64,000 nt of DNA from Metellina segmentata (lineage: Eukaryota; Arthropoda; Arachnida; Araneae; Tetragnathidae), in assembly GCA_947359465.1 (NCBI GenBank), contig OX375877.1, positions 69,976,698-70,040,697 of the forward strand, read 5' to 3'. Shown here piece by piece: positions 43,941 to 58,410 of this stretch; position 1 is the first letter of the stretch; every line of letters begins with the position of its first letter. The notes under the pieces are model-generated. The model was not told the origin of the DNA, searched no databases, and was given only the letters and a program-made list of their open reading frames with translations. The translations under genes were made by a program, and so were the position numbers.

Positions 43941-45631
43941 AGCTGTGACAAGTTTGAATGTACCTGGGAGAAAACTAGTATCTACCATGTTTCCCATGAA
44001 GGATTGCTATTGGTCACAAGGATCCAGCCTTTCAATATAAAAATATTCAAAGAAAACATCTCGCAGCATTGTGCCGTTTTCTATTCATAAGGACAGACAT
44101 CACGTCATAAAGTAAAGATCTTAATCATAACCTGGCCTAAAGTTATTGCTGCCATGGCAAGCATGCTACAAAATCTTCTTCAATTGCTTGTGAATTATTC
44201 ATCAAAATGCAACTGTTGGTCGATATGTTCCTAACTTTTTCTCAGTTCACAAATCCTCAGAATATTGCCAGTTTTGTAGTTTAAGACGGTTGTTATTGCA
44301 AGCAGAATTATGAAAAGCTCTCTCAATCATGTTTGCATTTGATCCGACTAGCAATCAGTAATCTAGAATGTTATTACATATGGGTTGTTATGATTTCTGT
44401 CGTCAAGTGCTTGAGCTGTCATTTCTGTTAAAAAATATTCAATACTTTATTATGGTTGTGTTTGTAATGTGTATTTGAAAATATTACAGAAAAGTTATTC
44501 AACTCATTCATTTCTTTGTGTAACTCGGGATTTATATGACACGATCTTCATATTTTGATACCAACCATACAAATCTTAAATTTCAACTGTAAACAGTTTC
44601 ATTTTATAACAGTAAAATTCATAATATATCAACTGTGTTTATATATTTCATCAACTAATAACACACACATTGTTACATCATTAATCAAATTATACATTTA
44701 CCAGGTTTTAAGAATATGTAGATACCAAAACAGTACTAATTTCTGTATTGATATTGGGTCATTTCACGTCAGTTCAAAGTGGTCATGTCAACTGTCTCGC
44801 ATGTTGATGAAATTTGGTATTCACCCTTCCCTTATGGTTCAAAGAAACCCCCACTATCTCAAACAGTTTTTATTTTATAGCATTTCCAAGTTTTGTTAAA
44901 TCTGTGATGTCTCGCCCTCGAGACACCCTCGTCAAAAAATACCATAGTGTCATTTTATTTTATTTTTTCTTTATAACCAATCATCAGATTTCTATGAAAT
45001 GTTTCAGAGCTCAAATATGCTAAGAATTTCAGGGGGAAAAAATACAACAACACTCAAGAAATTTTGTAAATGCCTAAAAAAATTTTTAAATGTACTTGTA
45101 GTCTAGTTTTTTTTGGTGTTATTACCAAATTTTTTCAGCATGTGGGTATAATGGAACAAGAAATTTTGTATGTTGAAAATTATTGCAAATATATGTTTTT
45201 TCTTAACAGAGAATGAAAAAAAAAATTTATTTTTTATTCCTTGGAATGAAAATTTTACGCTTTGTGAACATTGCGGAGAAAAAATGGCTACTGAGTGGCC
45301 ATTTTGTACAACTTTCAATCCATAGCTGGAAAAAGAAAATTAACTGAAATAAAGTTGTTCATCATAAAAGTAACATAATATTGCCTGTTATAGGTATTTC
45401 TCCCTCCCCCCCCCCAAAAAAAAAAAAAAAGACGTGTTCCATCTTACAACAGGGAAAAAAAAAATGTTTGTCTGCCATCTTGAAATAATGGATGCAGAGG
45501 CCAATTAACATTCATGTTAAATATATTGAGGTTTAATTCACAAAATGAAGCAGTTTTATAACAGATACATTCATAACAATTCAACTAAAGTAAAAGATTA
45601 CCATAACAGACTGCTATGATCAATTGATTAC

Positions 45632-45913
45632 CTTGTCAAGTTTAATGCTCCTCAGTTTCTTTGATGTAGCCTCAGTATCACCTGTAAGTTTTTCTTCCAT
45701 TAATGCCACCCTCATTGGGAAATAAGCATGTTCTGCCAGTAATTGTATGTGGGCATTGTACAATACCAAGCATATGCGGAAATGGTAATGCACAAGAATT
45801 GTCACAGCTAGGCCAGCCACTGCCGTCTTCAGTAGAAAGCCATCCGACAGCTTCGGGACGTCATGAGGTTTAGACGAGCAATTTCGTGGATTTTTCCACA
45901 ACCCATTTGGGCC
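45632..45913 (-). CDS. Candidate membrane-protein exon (copy C)
   Basis: One replacement (TAVSG becomes TAVAG) in the hydrophobic segment. Borders are unchanged. Confidence 0.38.
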
Positions 45914-46872
45914 CTATTATATTATAGATCAGTTTTAAAAATACTTTTCTTTGGGGAGAGATTTATCACTAAAATTTTAAATGGTTATGGTGAAATTAAT
46001 TTTAAAAAATTTGACAGTTTAAATAATAATTTTTTAATTTCGAAATAAATATCTTCTTTTGTAAGGAATTATAATTAAGAAGCAGGAACATGCCTGTTAT
46101 TTTCAACTAAATGAAAACAAAATAATTTATTCAAGTACAAGAATTGAACTAACTTTCACATTCCGCATCAAAAACCATTAGAAAATCTTTTAAAAATTAA
46201 TTTTAAATCAAAACATTCCCAGTTCAACATTTCTAATATATGGATTAAGGATAAAAAAATTTTTCTAATATCAGATCCACTTAGGAATTGGATGTTTTTT
46301 TTATGCGAATGATAATTTTTAACAAATCAAATTGGTTTGATTTTTCTTTTTCACAAAACTCAATTTTATTTTCTAAATTATATGTTTACACTTTTTTTCC
46401 CCGAATTATTAAAAATATTTTTTAAGTATGAAAATTACTATTATTTCTCTTTTAGAACTTGTAAAAGTTAATGATTTTTTTTAATTTGAGTTTTTGCATT
46501 TCATAGATATGATTTTCAACCATAATTTGTGTGAGGAAATAATCACTTTCAACAGAAACACAGGCATAATTTTATTTTAAAGGGAGCCCCAAAGATAATA
46601 ATTTTTTTTTTTTTTACAAAACTCTTTTAAATTATTTTAAAAGTTGTACAACTGTGATAGGAATTTTGATACGCTTTTTTTATTGAGGTATTGCCAAGAG
46701 CCCTAATCCTCTTTTGCAGAGATTCTCACCTCTAAATTTAAAAACCAGTTTACGTTACGGATCCCTATATATTGAATGCATGAAAAATTAAATTCAAAAT
46801 TAAGAAAACTGCAAACATTTAAATAGCTTCACTATCGGGAATCTTCAAGCAATTTAATGACTCGTTGTCAGG

Positions 46873-47463
46873 ACGCAAGTGAAACCATGTATCTTTATGG
46901 CCTCGATGGTGGACACATCTAATCTCACTTCAAATCTAAGAGCCTGAGTTGTCTCCAAGATTCAAATGAGACAAAAATGAACCATCTTTTCAAAAAGCTA
47001 GCACATGCAGATGGAGAGTGTGATTGGCCTATAGTTATATGGATATGTTGGATCCTTTACAGGTTTTTGAAAAGGTATAAAAAGTGTGTCCGAGCCAGGA
47101 ACTGTTAATCTGGTCCTTTTAAAAGGTATCACGTCAACCCTTTTCTCTGAATTGCATTATACAATAGTTCGGATCAAGAATGGAAATGAATACCATGGGA
47201 TTTTGTGTGTTGAAATGTCCCTGGATAGGTGTTAAAACAGGAAGCTAGAGGAAAAAGCATGTGCAATGGCATTTGCTATCAACAGGCTCCGATATATGTT
47301 GCCCTTTTACTTCTACGAATCAGATTGAATATAACCCCATTGCCTTCTGAACTCTGTCCCATAACTGTTTAGGAGAAGCAGATGTTATGCTAGAAGCATA
47401 TTTTTGTCAAGATTCCCTTGATCATTTTGTGTTGCACTCTTCGAGCATTGCACTCGTTATTGC
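46873..47463 (-). pseudogene. Reverse-transcriptase fossil (copy D)
   Basis: Same fossil as in copy B, with the same premature stops. Confidence 0.7.
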
Positions 47464-48354
47464 ATAAATACGAGCATTTTAGGCACTGAATATCACTCTT
47501 TGCTTCAGCGATGTGATGTACGTCATGCTCATGTTGTCTCAAATTGAAATCTTTGTCATAAGTGTTGTTATAATATGAACACTTATGTTTACTAATTTTA
47601 TTTTTTTAAACCTGATCTGGATAACTCAAGTCTCAAGTATATCTTGAGAGATGCGCGATTCATATACACAATGACATACAGAACATGGAAACATTTCGTA
47701 AACAATATACAAATGATAAAGATCAAGCACTTAAAATTAATTCAAAAGTTTTACAGAATTATACTAGATATTAGAATCAATTAAATTTTAGAAATACTAA
47801 TTTTGAACATAAATGAAAACAAACAAGAAATGAAAGCAACATAACAGTTACTCAAATGCCAAGAAAGAACCCAATATGCAAATGAAAAAGCACTTGAAAC
47901 TAACTGAAAAGTTTTACAGAATTTTCTAGATTTTCAATCAATAAAATTTTTGAAGCGCTAATTTTTAACATTTATGAAAATAAACAAGAAATGAAAGAAA
48001 TAGGTAATACTATCACTTAAGAGAAGTAATCCAGAAAATAAAGAAATGTAATACTTAAGTGATTTTCCAAAGTAACAGCAAATTGCTGTTGTAGAAAAGA
48101 AAGATAACATACCATGTGTACTTTACTGATAATCCAGCCTGTCTATTCGGAAAATTGCTTCAAGAAAATTTCAAATCCAATTTCTTAATCGATGGAATTT
48201 TTCAGCGTTCCATGCAATTTCAAGATAGTAGATAAAAATTGGGAATCGGTAGCCATTTATTCAGGTCAGACACTTTGAAGAAAAAGAAAAACATTTTGAG
48301 CAAGCAAGTATCATATTTGTAGAATTATTTTAAATGTCACAAATAAAACTTGGA

Positions 48355-48385
<31 letters not shown>

Positions 48386-50336
48386 CTTTTAACTTTTTTT
48401 TTTTTTTTTTTAATAAAAGGCAAACCCCATGTGTTTTGTAAAGAAATCCAATATCTTAAACAATGGAATTCTTCAACGCTTCATTCATCATGTGCATTTT
48501 TAAAATTTATAAAATTAGAAAAAGCAAAATCAAGACAAGAAACATAACACTGAGAACCATGAATATCCATACAATGCGACACTGCTACTTAAGAATAAGA
48601 TGAATACTCAGGTGTTCAAATAGGCAGGGGCATATTTTTGGAATCAGAACACCCAGGAAGAGTAATCTTGTATTCGAATACCTAGTACGAGTGCAGAGAA
48701 CGTCCTGTATTCAGATGAATACTTCCGGTATTTGGATACCTAGGATGCATACAACAACTAACCAAGAACTTCTGGTTACTACTTGAATACTTTGGAAAAG
48801 TATCGAGTACAACGGTTACTTTGAAGTATCGAATATATGACTAATTTTGTATTTGAATACTCCCATAACTATAAAATACTGTTTTTCAAATTTACTTCTT
48901 AAATATGTCAATTTAAAATATTTTTTGATACAATAAATTACGTTTGTGTATATAGGAAAGAAAAAAATAACCGTTTCTCTTATGCAAAGTAATAGGGTCA
49001 TTCCACACAAAATGAGCAAATCGGCTGTGGCCGACACATAACGATTTTGATGAAAATTAATTTTTAAATAGATCACATATAGTAAGGAGGAACTGATAAA
49101 TATTACATGTCCAAAATGTATATTTTATTTTTATTGAATTTTTAAAGTACAAGGTCACACAAATGTAGATTATTTTTAGCACATACAGTAGCCTGTTTGA
49201 GACCATATATATCAACAAGTTACTAATACAAATAATTTTTTTTTAATGTTGTTACATTCTTCAATAAAAGGTACTGTTGGAAATGTCAGAAAATTTTTTT
49301 ATAACCATCAATGCTCATTCTCAGGAATCAGCGAAAATAGATTTTGCCCGCTGGATACAAATTGCTCTAGTACCTCTAAAAATTAGGTAAGACAATATCA
49401 AAAATTATTCTTAACAAAGCACTTCTATCTAAAAGTTCGATATAATTTAGTGATAGTGTTTCTATTCCTTAGTAAAGAAAAAAAATGATGAAAAAGAAAA
49501 ATAATTGAAAACAGCGATTTCTATTTTTTAAATTCAAATTTTAATGCGAAGGACAACTGTGAAAACTTTATATTTATCACAATCACCAGCAAAAGAAGTA
49601 TATAATCTTTAAAAAATTCGACAGCACAATAAAATCATGTTTCAATTACAGAAGACGCAAAATTTAACATGGGAGTTTTACCATAGTGAATTTGAAAAGG
49701 TAATTAGTTAAAAGTCATAACATCTATGTTATTAAGATGAAATTTTTAAGCTTGTTTTGACACTGATTTTTTCTGCTTTTATAAAATAGTTATTGGAGTT
49801 CTTGAAACTATTGAATCTATAAACACCCAGCACAATAGAGGAAATGCTCATTTAATTAGTATAATACAATCATCATTAAAATCTTTTGAAAAAAATATGA
49901 ATGAGGAATAGAAAGTAAAAATTGAATTTATATGTGAACAGTTGCCACTTCTGAATTTAAATCCAGACTAGTACAGGTATTCAACAACTATGCTGGTATT
50001 TTGCACAATGTTTTACCTTCTACAGGGTTCCCACTCTTTTTTCCCAACTAAATTTAAGGAATTTCTAGGAAACCGTATTGTACAATTTAATACCTGACTT
50101 TCAACCCTGTGGGGATACTCTTACAGATTAGTTATAATCTTAAAACACAGTACTATGGAAAAAGTTTAATATTCAAGTCGATTTTATAAAAAGTACAAGC
50201 AAATAATGCCACAAAAAATGAGAGTTTTAGAAAATAAGCGCATTCTGATTTTTTCAAAATTCAGAAGTTAATATATGGGCATTTATGTGTACACATGTTG
50301 ACACCAAGCCAGAAGATCGCAACCAAATGGACTTGG

Positions 50337-50662
50337 TAATCTAATCTTTGTTAACGTCGTACTAGAGCAACACAACGGGCTATTGACGTCGGTCCGGGAT
50401 CAGTCCCTTAAGAGAAAGATCCGAGGACAACATCTCGTAATTTTGAACCACGGTCAGGTGACGAAGCAACACCTGAGCTGGCACCCCACTCTCCAAACTT
50501 CCACTCCAACCCAACGTGAGGACTTTCGGCCACAACAGATTTAAGGTGCACCAGCCGCCTCTACACCATACGTTTACAAATATCCATGCACGGACCCGGA
50601 TTCGAACCGGGAACCTTCCGATCTAGAGGCTAACACCTTAACCACTATACCGGTTGATCGGC
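50337..50662 (-). mobile_element. tRNA-derived SINE (copy D)
   Basis: Same insertion with intact flanking duplications. Confidence 0.9.
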
Positions 50663-52811
50663 ACCAAATGGACTTGGAGTCGCCAGTCTCCCAGATGCGA
50701 GTTTGATTTAGTTTTCTTTTCATATTCTTTTGTGTTTGCTTTTTAATGGTCTTTGGGGGAGTGTATGAGCAATTTTCTAGCATATTGCTGCTCATACGTA
50801 GGAAACACCACTTTGAGTTGTCTGGGTCTGGCTCCTCCCTGATGACGAAGTTATCCAACAACATTTACATTTTCGAAAATTTCCTAATTTTTATTGTTTG
50901 AAGTATCTTTTTGATCTTGAAATTACATTGCTTACCTTGTCATGTCTGCAGATTCAGCGCACTTTTGAAATTTACATTACTCATTCCAGTAATTATTTTC
51001 TAGATACTTTCATTAATTCATAATAAAAAATGAATAAAAATAAGAAGTAAATTCATTTATTGGCACGTTAGAGGTTTCGATAAAATAAAAATTAATGGCA
51101 ATCTATTTATTTACAAAAAGGATGGAAAAGGATTGCAAGTTGCAAACGTCAGTCAAATTTGACTGGATCGGAGACCGAAAAAGTGCACTGAAACGGATCA
51201 TACTATGATTAATAAAAAAATTATGATAAGGTTAATAAAAATAAAATGAAATTTTATTTAATGGATTCATAGAGTATTTTAATAAAACATAATTAGTTTT
51301 AAAATAATCATCTAAGCTGACGATGGAAACGGATTGCGCATGGCATAACCAAAGCAAGGTAAAATTAAAGCCCAATCGGCCATTGAGTATGTCACTCGGA
51401 TGCATATAACCAACCTTTACTCGAGTAGAAGACATGGGAAAATTTTAAACCCGCTGATTTCTCAACGTCATCTATGACGTCGCTCTAATGCACATGCGTG
51501 AGAAGAATCAATATTTACGTTTACGTGTGCCGAGTCTCGTGGTAGTGCTTCCATGCTCTAAGTAAAAATTCTTTCTCTCAGTTTTTCCCCCGTGTTTAAC
51601 AGTGCAAATACGAATCATGAGAAAAAAGACTTGAGAAGATGTCAAATTCTTTTAAGTTGTTTGCTAAGGATTCAATAAAAAAATTACGTTATTCGTTAAT
51701 ACTTTTCTGACCACCAACGCGAAAACTTTCGTTTCTAAATAACTTGAGCCTAGGTGATTCAATACAAATACATTACATGAGAACGAAGACTAGAGAACTA
51801 GTCCAATTCTTTTCAGTTGTTTGCTAAAGATTCTGTTTAAAAAAATTATGTTATTCGTTATCAGTTTCTGACAATCAACGCTAAAGTTTTCGTTTCTAAA
51901 TCTCCGAGTAAATTGAGCCCATGTAATTCAGTGCAAATACAAAACTTGGAAACTTGCCCAAATAATATCACAAAATTGAAACTCTCGTTCATACATAATT
52001 AAAAATGAACATGGAAAAATATTCAAACGAAAGAGAAAACACATTAGAAATTAACACAGTGAAATGTAATTATAATTCTGTACCTCAGGGGTAAATTATC
52101 GTAACTGACATTTGTAATATTTTACAGTATAAAGATTAAAAGTTTTTTCCAAGGGCTTTTTTTGTACATTAAGAGTAACATGCAATTCGTGACTTTCATG
52201 ACTGGTAGTGTTCAAAGTTACAAGTTTTTAAAATGAATCAAACATCGAAAATATTTAATTTTGAACATAAATTAGCAAACAAGTCGTTTTAAGTTTATTG
52301 TGAAAAGATTCACAAAACATGCTTGGTTTAGTGAAGGCATGGGGAAAATTAAAAAGAGTCATTCTTACTTTATGTTTGGAGACTACTCAATCCTGGGATG
52401 CTCTTGACAAAACAGTGATCTTACCTCCAGGGTTCTTACTACTGGAAGTTAGAGGGCTATATATTGTTAAAAACCATGGTGTTTAGTGAAAAAAGGGGAC
52501 TTTACTTGCGTCAATTCACGGCTATGTGTGCACAGTTGGGCTTCGGTACCACACGTTGAAAAATTGGATGTGTGTACCGGGCCTTAGACTACGCCGGTAC
52601 GGCAGTTGTACCATGATCGCGCAAAGGAAGAATTTAGACAACGGCCAGTACATCAGTTGTACCTTAAAAGTTATAAGAATCGCGTCAAAATATAATTTAG
52701 ACTACGATCGTTATAGTAGTAGTGCATTGAAAGTTATAAGAATCGCGCCAAGGAAGAATCGCGCTTGTTATATCGATAGTCGTAGTCAAAAGGTTAAATT
52801 TTCATTTCGAA

Positions 52812-53862
52812 TCTCTAATATTTTAAACGGAAGTGTTTGTCAGTCTGTTTGTTTTCTGCACGCAAAGTCCTGACGAATCTATTGCACTTACAGCACAGGT
52901 AGTTCAAATGTTTTGCAATTTTAGGGTCGCAGTGAATTTTAAAATTCTATCTAGAACGTTTTAAAATTTACATAATGAAAAGTAATTATTATTGAATGCA
53001 ACAGCATAGAAGATCACAGATTGTAAATTTATTTTTTTCGTTTCCGTTATCATTTTGCGCGGAGGAATGATTTTCCAGCAGACGATAAAAAACAAATAAA
53101 CTTTATCTGGAGTTATTTAGTTCTTTTTTCTATCTACTAGACCGTTTAAGATAAAGTAAAAATTTCAACGGATTTGAAATCTGCGGAAAATTTCACATTA
53201 TATCAATACCTAAAAATATGTTTTTTTTTTTTGATAAATAACATTTTTAAATTGAATATCTTTAAAATTTTCACAAGAGATAGTGACGTTTAGAGAGATT
53301 TTCAGCTAAAAAGGAAAAGAAAAAACATTTTGGCTGACATTGTTTAGTTCTACTTTGTAAAATCGGGATCGTTAAAGGCAGATTGAAAATTTCATGAGAT
53401 TTGAAATTTGACACCAGATAGATACCTTATACGTTTTACTTTCTTTTAATAAATCATTTTTAACTAAATATTTATATTTTCACGAGAGATTTTGACGTCA
53501 CGCTGAATTTCATTTGTAACAAACACCATGGGCAACTTCGTTATGGCTGTTATCCAATTTGCGAAGCAATACATAGTTCACTATATTCGTAATTTGGTTT
53601 GCTTCGCAAAACCAAATGTAAATTCGCAGGGAATTCATTCCAATCGGCTACGAATTTCCATTTGGTTTGCGAAGCAAACCAACACCACGGGCAACGTCAT
53701 GATGGCTGTTATCCAATGGGCTACGAATTCTTATTTGGTTTGTTTCTCAAACCGTATTTGTAGCAATCACCGGGGATTAGCGAGCAGCACCTAGTTAGTA
53801 AGCACCTGACCCCACGAAAAGAACTGTCACGGGCAACGCCGTGCTTGCCACGCAGTGGCTAG
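52812..53862 (+). mobile_element. Non-autonomous Helitron, copy D
   Basis: Same element and termini. The internal poly-T tract near 53221 is shorter than in the other copies, and there are a few private substitutions (for example GCTAAAAAGG near 53307). Confidence 0.82.
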
Positions 53863-55353
53863 TATTCTTTAAACTTCTTTCAAAATTTGTTGAACTGTCG
53901 GTTGATTTCATTGGTTTATATGAAATAATTCCTTCAATGGCAAATTTAGAAATGCGCCAAAAAAGCGTCAAGGCCGTTACACCGCTATAAACGTAGACTG
54001 AAGCTCTACCAAAAAATTCTACAAAGATGTAATTGCAAACAAAAAATATTAATTTAATGCACAAAAATACATTATTAGTTACACAAAACATTAAAATTGT
54101 ATACCACAAGTTGTATCGCTGGCCTCACGGCGACGAGGCGCTCCGATAACAAAAACCACGGTGGCGATTTTCGCTGGGTTCGAATATTACGAAACCAGTG
54201 TCCTTTATTCGACACAATAGTTACAGGCCACAAACGACAATAGTTACAGTCTTCATAAAACTTTTAAAAATTCCCTGACTTTTTGTGAAATTTCCAGAAT
54301 TAAAAAGTTCCCTGATTTCCCGGTTCTGTTACCACCCTGTTCTAATCGCCGCATCGCTTCGACTCATATGAAGAGCGATTCTCCGATTCCTTTCTCCAGA
54401 CTTAACTCGGGCGAGTAAATGTTTCTAGATCGGGTGAGCTTCTCCAAAAGTTCTCGGGTTTGAACTGTCCGGCTCGGGTGAGCCCTTCTCCAGACTTTAC
54501 TCAGGTGAGTAAATGTTTTTAACTCGGGTGAGCTTCTCCAAAAGTTTAAGCCTTCCTCACGTCTGATAGACGGAATCCAAGTTTGGGCAATATGTTCCGA
54601 GTCCACATGAACAGCTGTCGTGACACGGCACGTCTCCAGAGACGGGGTATCGGAACCGTGAACGGTTTCACTTCAGCCGGATCAGTTTGATCCCTCGGGT
54701 ATGTTGACCTCCCATCTCTTCTCGACTCCGAAAGTTCCAGGGGGTTGTTGCCCCCCCCACCGTTTCATTCGACACTTTTGTCCTCTCGCTTTTGGCTGGT
54801 TCAAAATCGGGCTATCCATTGGATGCTAATTTTCCCCTTTCGCCGGTAGCTTCATTAGCGGACGGCAGCCCGAACAAAAGGTATCCGCGGTCTCCTGGGA
54901 AGCGGCGGAAATGAACTTCTGCCCCTGCGTCTGGTCGGCATCGCGACAAAGACCCTTCGCTTCCTCTCCGAGAAAACTAAATACCTCGACCACCGCCAGC
55001 TCGTTAACTCTCGCTTTCTGAGTTCATACGCGGCGTGACCTCTCGCTTTTCCTTAGAGCTCTTGCTCTCGTCACAAGGCTAAGTTATTTTGTTTGAATCA
55101 AGTTTCGGAAACAACATTTTGAATTTTCAGAAATATTTTCATTATTAAATGCTTTTTTGACATGCAAAACTATTGTCTTCACTTATATGAAAAAAAAATA
55201 TAGTATACTATGAGGCAAAAATCTAACAAATTGTCTTGCATGTGTTATTTTCCGAGTAAATGTAGGATAATTACCAGCTTTGCGTTTGGAAGCTTTGGTG
55301 GCTGTTGCTTTAAAGCTTTGGCGAGTCAACTTCTGATGTGGAGATGTAGGAGA

Positions 55354-55716
55354 CTATACTCTTCCAAAGTCTTTGATTTTAACTGCACCTTTGCATTCAA
55401 ATACAAGATTTTTTAACGCTTTGGTAATGTTAGGCAATAGCACTTTTTTAACAGTTAGATCATGATTAAGAGGAAGTAGCTCATACATTAAATTTCTGCA
55501 TGACTCATGCTTATCTTCAACAAAATGTGGCATAGAATCTGGAGAAATATTGGGTTTTGTCACTAATTGAAAAGAGGGGCGGATTTTCATCTTTTCGATA
55601 GACCTATCAGTTAGAGAAGCCCTTCTCCAGGAAATAAAATGAATGCTTACATAATGAGTTGTTATCAGGATAATTACAAACATACTAGTGATTGCATAGA
55701 CTTGAACATTTCCCAT
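55354..55716 (-). CDS. Hypothetical 120-aa protein (copy D)
   Basis: Amino-acid identical to the copy A frame, even though copy D carries private changes elsewhere. Confidence 0.33.
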   Translation of the reverse strand: MGNVQVYAITSMFVIILITTHYVSIHFISWRRASLTDRSIEKMKIRPSFQLVTKPNISPDSMPHFVEDKHESCRNLMYELLPLNHDLTVKKVLLPNITKALKNLVFECKGAVKIKDFGRV

Positions 55717-56636
55717 CTAAGCACTTTAAAAAAACAATGGTCTTCATGAGGCTTTACGATGTAATTATTCAGTGTGGTCATCAGTTGCAGACTTAATTAT
55801 CCATGACTGCCTACGTATTTCAAGTATGTGATGTGATCAGGAATTTTCATCTGATAAATGTTGTCTTTGATAAATTGGTAGATATATGCTTTCTTGGCAA
55901 TTAGTTAAAATATTATATGTGTGGGTAATAAATATATCTTATTATTGTGAAAAGATTCACAATACATGCTTGTTTCAGCGAAGGCATTGGGAAAATTAGA
56001 AAGAGTCATTCTTACTTTTTGTTTCGAGACTGCTCCATCCTGCAATGATGCTTTGACAAAACAGTGATCTTACCTCCAGGGTTCTTACTACTGGAAGTTA
56101 GAGGGCTATATATTGATGATACTTAGGGTGTTTAGTGAAAAAAGGGAACTTGTTAACCCAAGCCTCATCTAGAGCATGCATATGGTAACAACGTTACACA
56201 TTTAATAATACAGGTATAAGAGTGGGGAAAGGACAAAAAGTCTGAAAATACGCATATACTCAAATTTTGCAAATAAGAAAAGTGGCACGTGAAACCGTAT
56301 TTCGCACAAAAAGAAAAAATATCTTGGCATTTCTGAGTATAAAATAAGTTGCAGGATGTTGAAAATGCTATTTTTATGCCTATTTGTGAACATTGCACCA
56401 ATGGTGCAATTTTCCCAAAACCTTGATACAAAAATGATATTAACAGGAAATAAAAACGCTATGTCATACAAATGAATAATTTAAAAAAAAACTACTTTTA
56501 TTAAATAGCATAAATGTTACGAAAAAAATAAGTCGACATTAAAAATAAAAATTATCATAATTATAGCTTTTCACCGATATTACCTTAATAAATCGTTAAA
56601 AATATACTTAATTTAAAACAAATCAAAACCCGTTTT

Positions 56637-56934
56637 GGTACAGATTGTCCACGTTTATAGCGGTGGTAACGGTATTGTCGTTTTTTGGCGCACTTCTAGT
56701 AAGTAATGACAGGTTAAGGTAACCCATTTGTATTATGGATTTTAAGACAATCTGGGCTAGTGGAAAGTTTAAAACTATCATTTTAATATTCTAGAAAGTT
56801 CTTTCAAAATCCGTTAAACTGTCATTTGATTTCATTGGTTCATTTGAAATAATTCTTTCCTTGGCGATTTAAGAAGTGCGCCAAAAAAAGCGCCATAGCT
56901 GTTGCTATTGCTATAAACAGACTAAAGCTGTACC
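56637..56934. mobile_element. Inverted-repeat element member 2, copy D
   Basis: As in copy B, with the 4 bp shorter core. Confidence 0.7.
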
Positions 56935-57616
56935 CTTGTTTTAAATAAAATATAAATTAATTCAGTTTAAATTAACCTATTTTCGAATATAAAATTACTT
57001 TTTTCAAAATCTCTAACCAATTTCAATCGTCTTATATTTTTCCATAAATATTCTTATTTTCTAATTTTGTCAACTTTAAATCAAATAAAACTTATAATTA
57101 ATATCCATATTATCCAAGAAATAATTTTACTAACAATCCTAAATAATGCCCTTAAAAGAAGCATCCTTTAAAAAAATTTCGTTGCAAAAAATAGCTGCAG
57201 TCTACGTTTAAATCGGTGTCCACCGCCTTGGTGCACTTCTAAAGTCGCCAAAGAAGTTTTAAACGGATTTTGAAAGTACTTCCTAGAATATTCAAAAAGA
57301 AACTTTAAACTTTACGCTTGCCGAGATTGCCATAAAACACGAAATAACTTTATCGATTAAATAACCGAGCATCTTATTTTTTAGCTGAAAGAAAAACCGT
57401 CCATTAACCGCTAGATAACACCTCCGCTTTCTTATGAAACCGTAGCTTTACATACTTGTTCAAAATCCAAGATCGCCACGTTTGCCAAAATTTAGGAGTG
57501 TAATGTTGGCGAAATATATGTCTCATTTGGCGCCTTTACATTTATAGAAGACAAAAAGGACAAAAATCGGAATTTTTTCTTCAAATATGATAAAAATAGG
57601 TCCTTTTCTCAAAAAT

Positions 57617-58387
57617 TTAAGAAGAGCCGGAAATACCGACTAAAGTCGAAAGAATCTCATCCCTGATAATAGTATTTGAAGTACAATATGGCGGAGGTTT
57701 ATACCTGCATTCAACAGAACCTTTGGTAACAATTGAATACAATTCAACAGCCTTGGGATCAGGTAAATCTACAGGTTGATTTAAATTCTCATGTGAACAA
57801 TTAAGAGGAAAACTAACTGAGCAGGCAAGTGGTGGAAAAACCAGCTGCATTTCGACATCACAAGCTTGAATGCTTTCCAGAATTTCTTTTAGCGCTGCAA
57901 CAAAGAATTGCACTATATAGTTGGAGGTTCCCTTTCCTGTTTAAAGCCATCCCTTGCCACACAACCTTTCCAAGTGATTTGGGATCTACATAAAGAAATA
58001 TTTTGCTTCTTATGACAGTAGAAAAACTGTTGTTGGTTTAGAATATAATTTTTTTGTGTTTTTTCAAGGAAGAGGTAGTTATACTGATCGCGAGACAATA
58101 TAGTACAAATCACAATACGTCTCTTGATTACGGTTTAAAATGTTTTGTAACAGGTCCTCAAATTTTGAGAAGCATCTCTCAAGGCTATCATAAGTGTTAT
58201 TGGTACCTACATGTACAAGAATCAAGTTATAATAATTTTTTAAAGATGAAACATGCTTCGTTAGACGTTCGAAGAGAATCCTTGAAAAGCTAGAACATGG
58301 AACCTGGAAAAGCATACCATATAGTTGCGATGGTAAATACTGATCTAAGTATTCGACCATGGTATCACCAGTAATTAAAACCTTCAT
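57617..58387 (-). pseudogene. SGNH-esterase-like pseudogene (copy D)
   Basis: As copy A. A shorter C tract near 58541 lets the open frame run to 58621, but that N-terminal extension is foldback-element sequence, not protein homology. Confidence 0.63.
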
Positions 58388-58410
58388 AGTTACACTTACA
58401 CTATTAACTA

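Larger units (their letters stand above)
28812..46276. repeat. Tandem array copy C (complete ~17.46 kb unit)
   Basis: Complete unit. It shares diagnostic variants with D along its whole length: the 5' half near 31486-31840, G212S in the zinc finger, and loss of AG in the HPDSFC pseudogene. C and D are therefore likely the most recent duplicates. A private single-base insertion near 40859 further breaks its SGNH pseudogene. Confidence 0.95.
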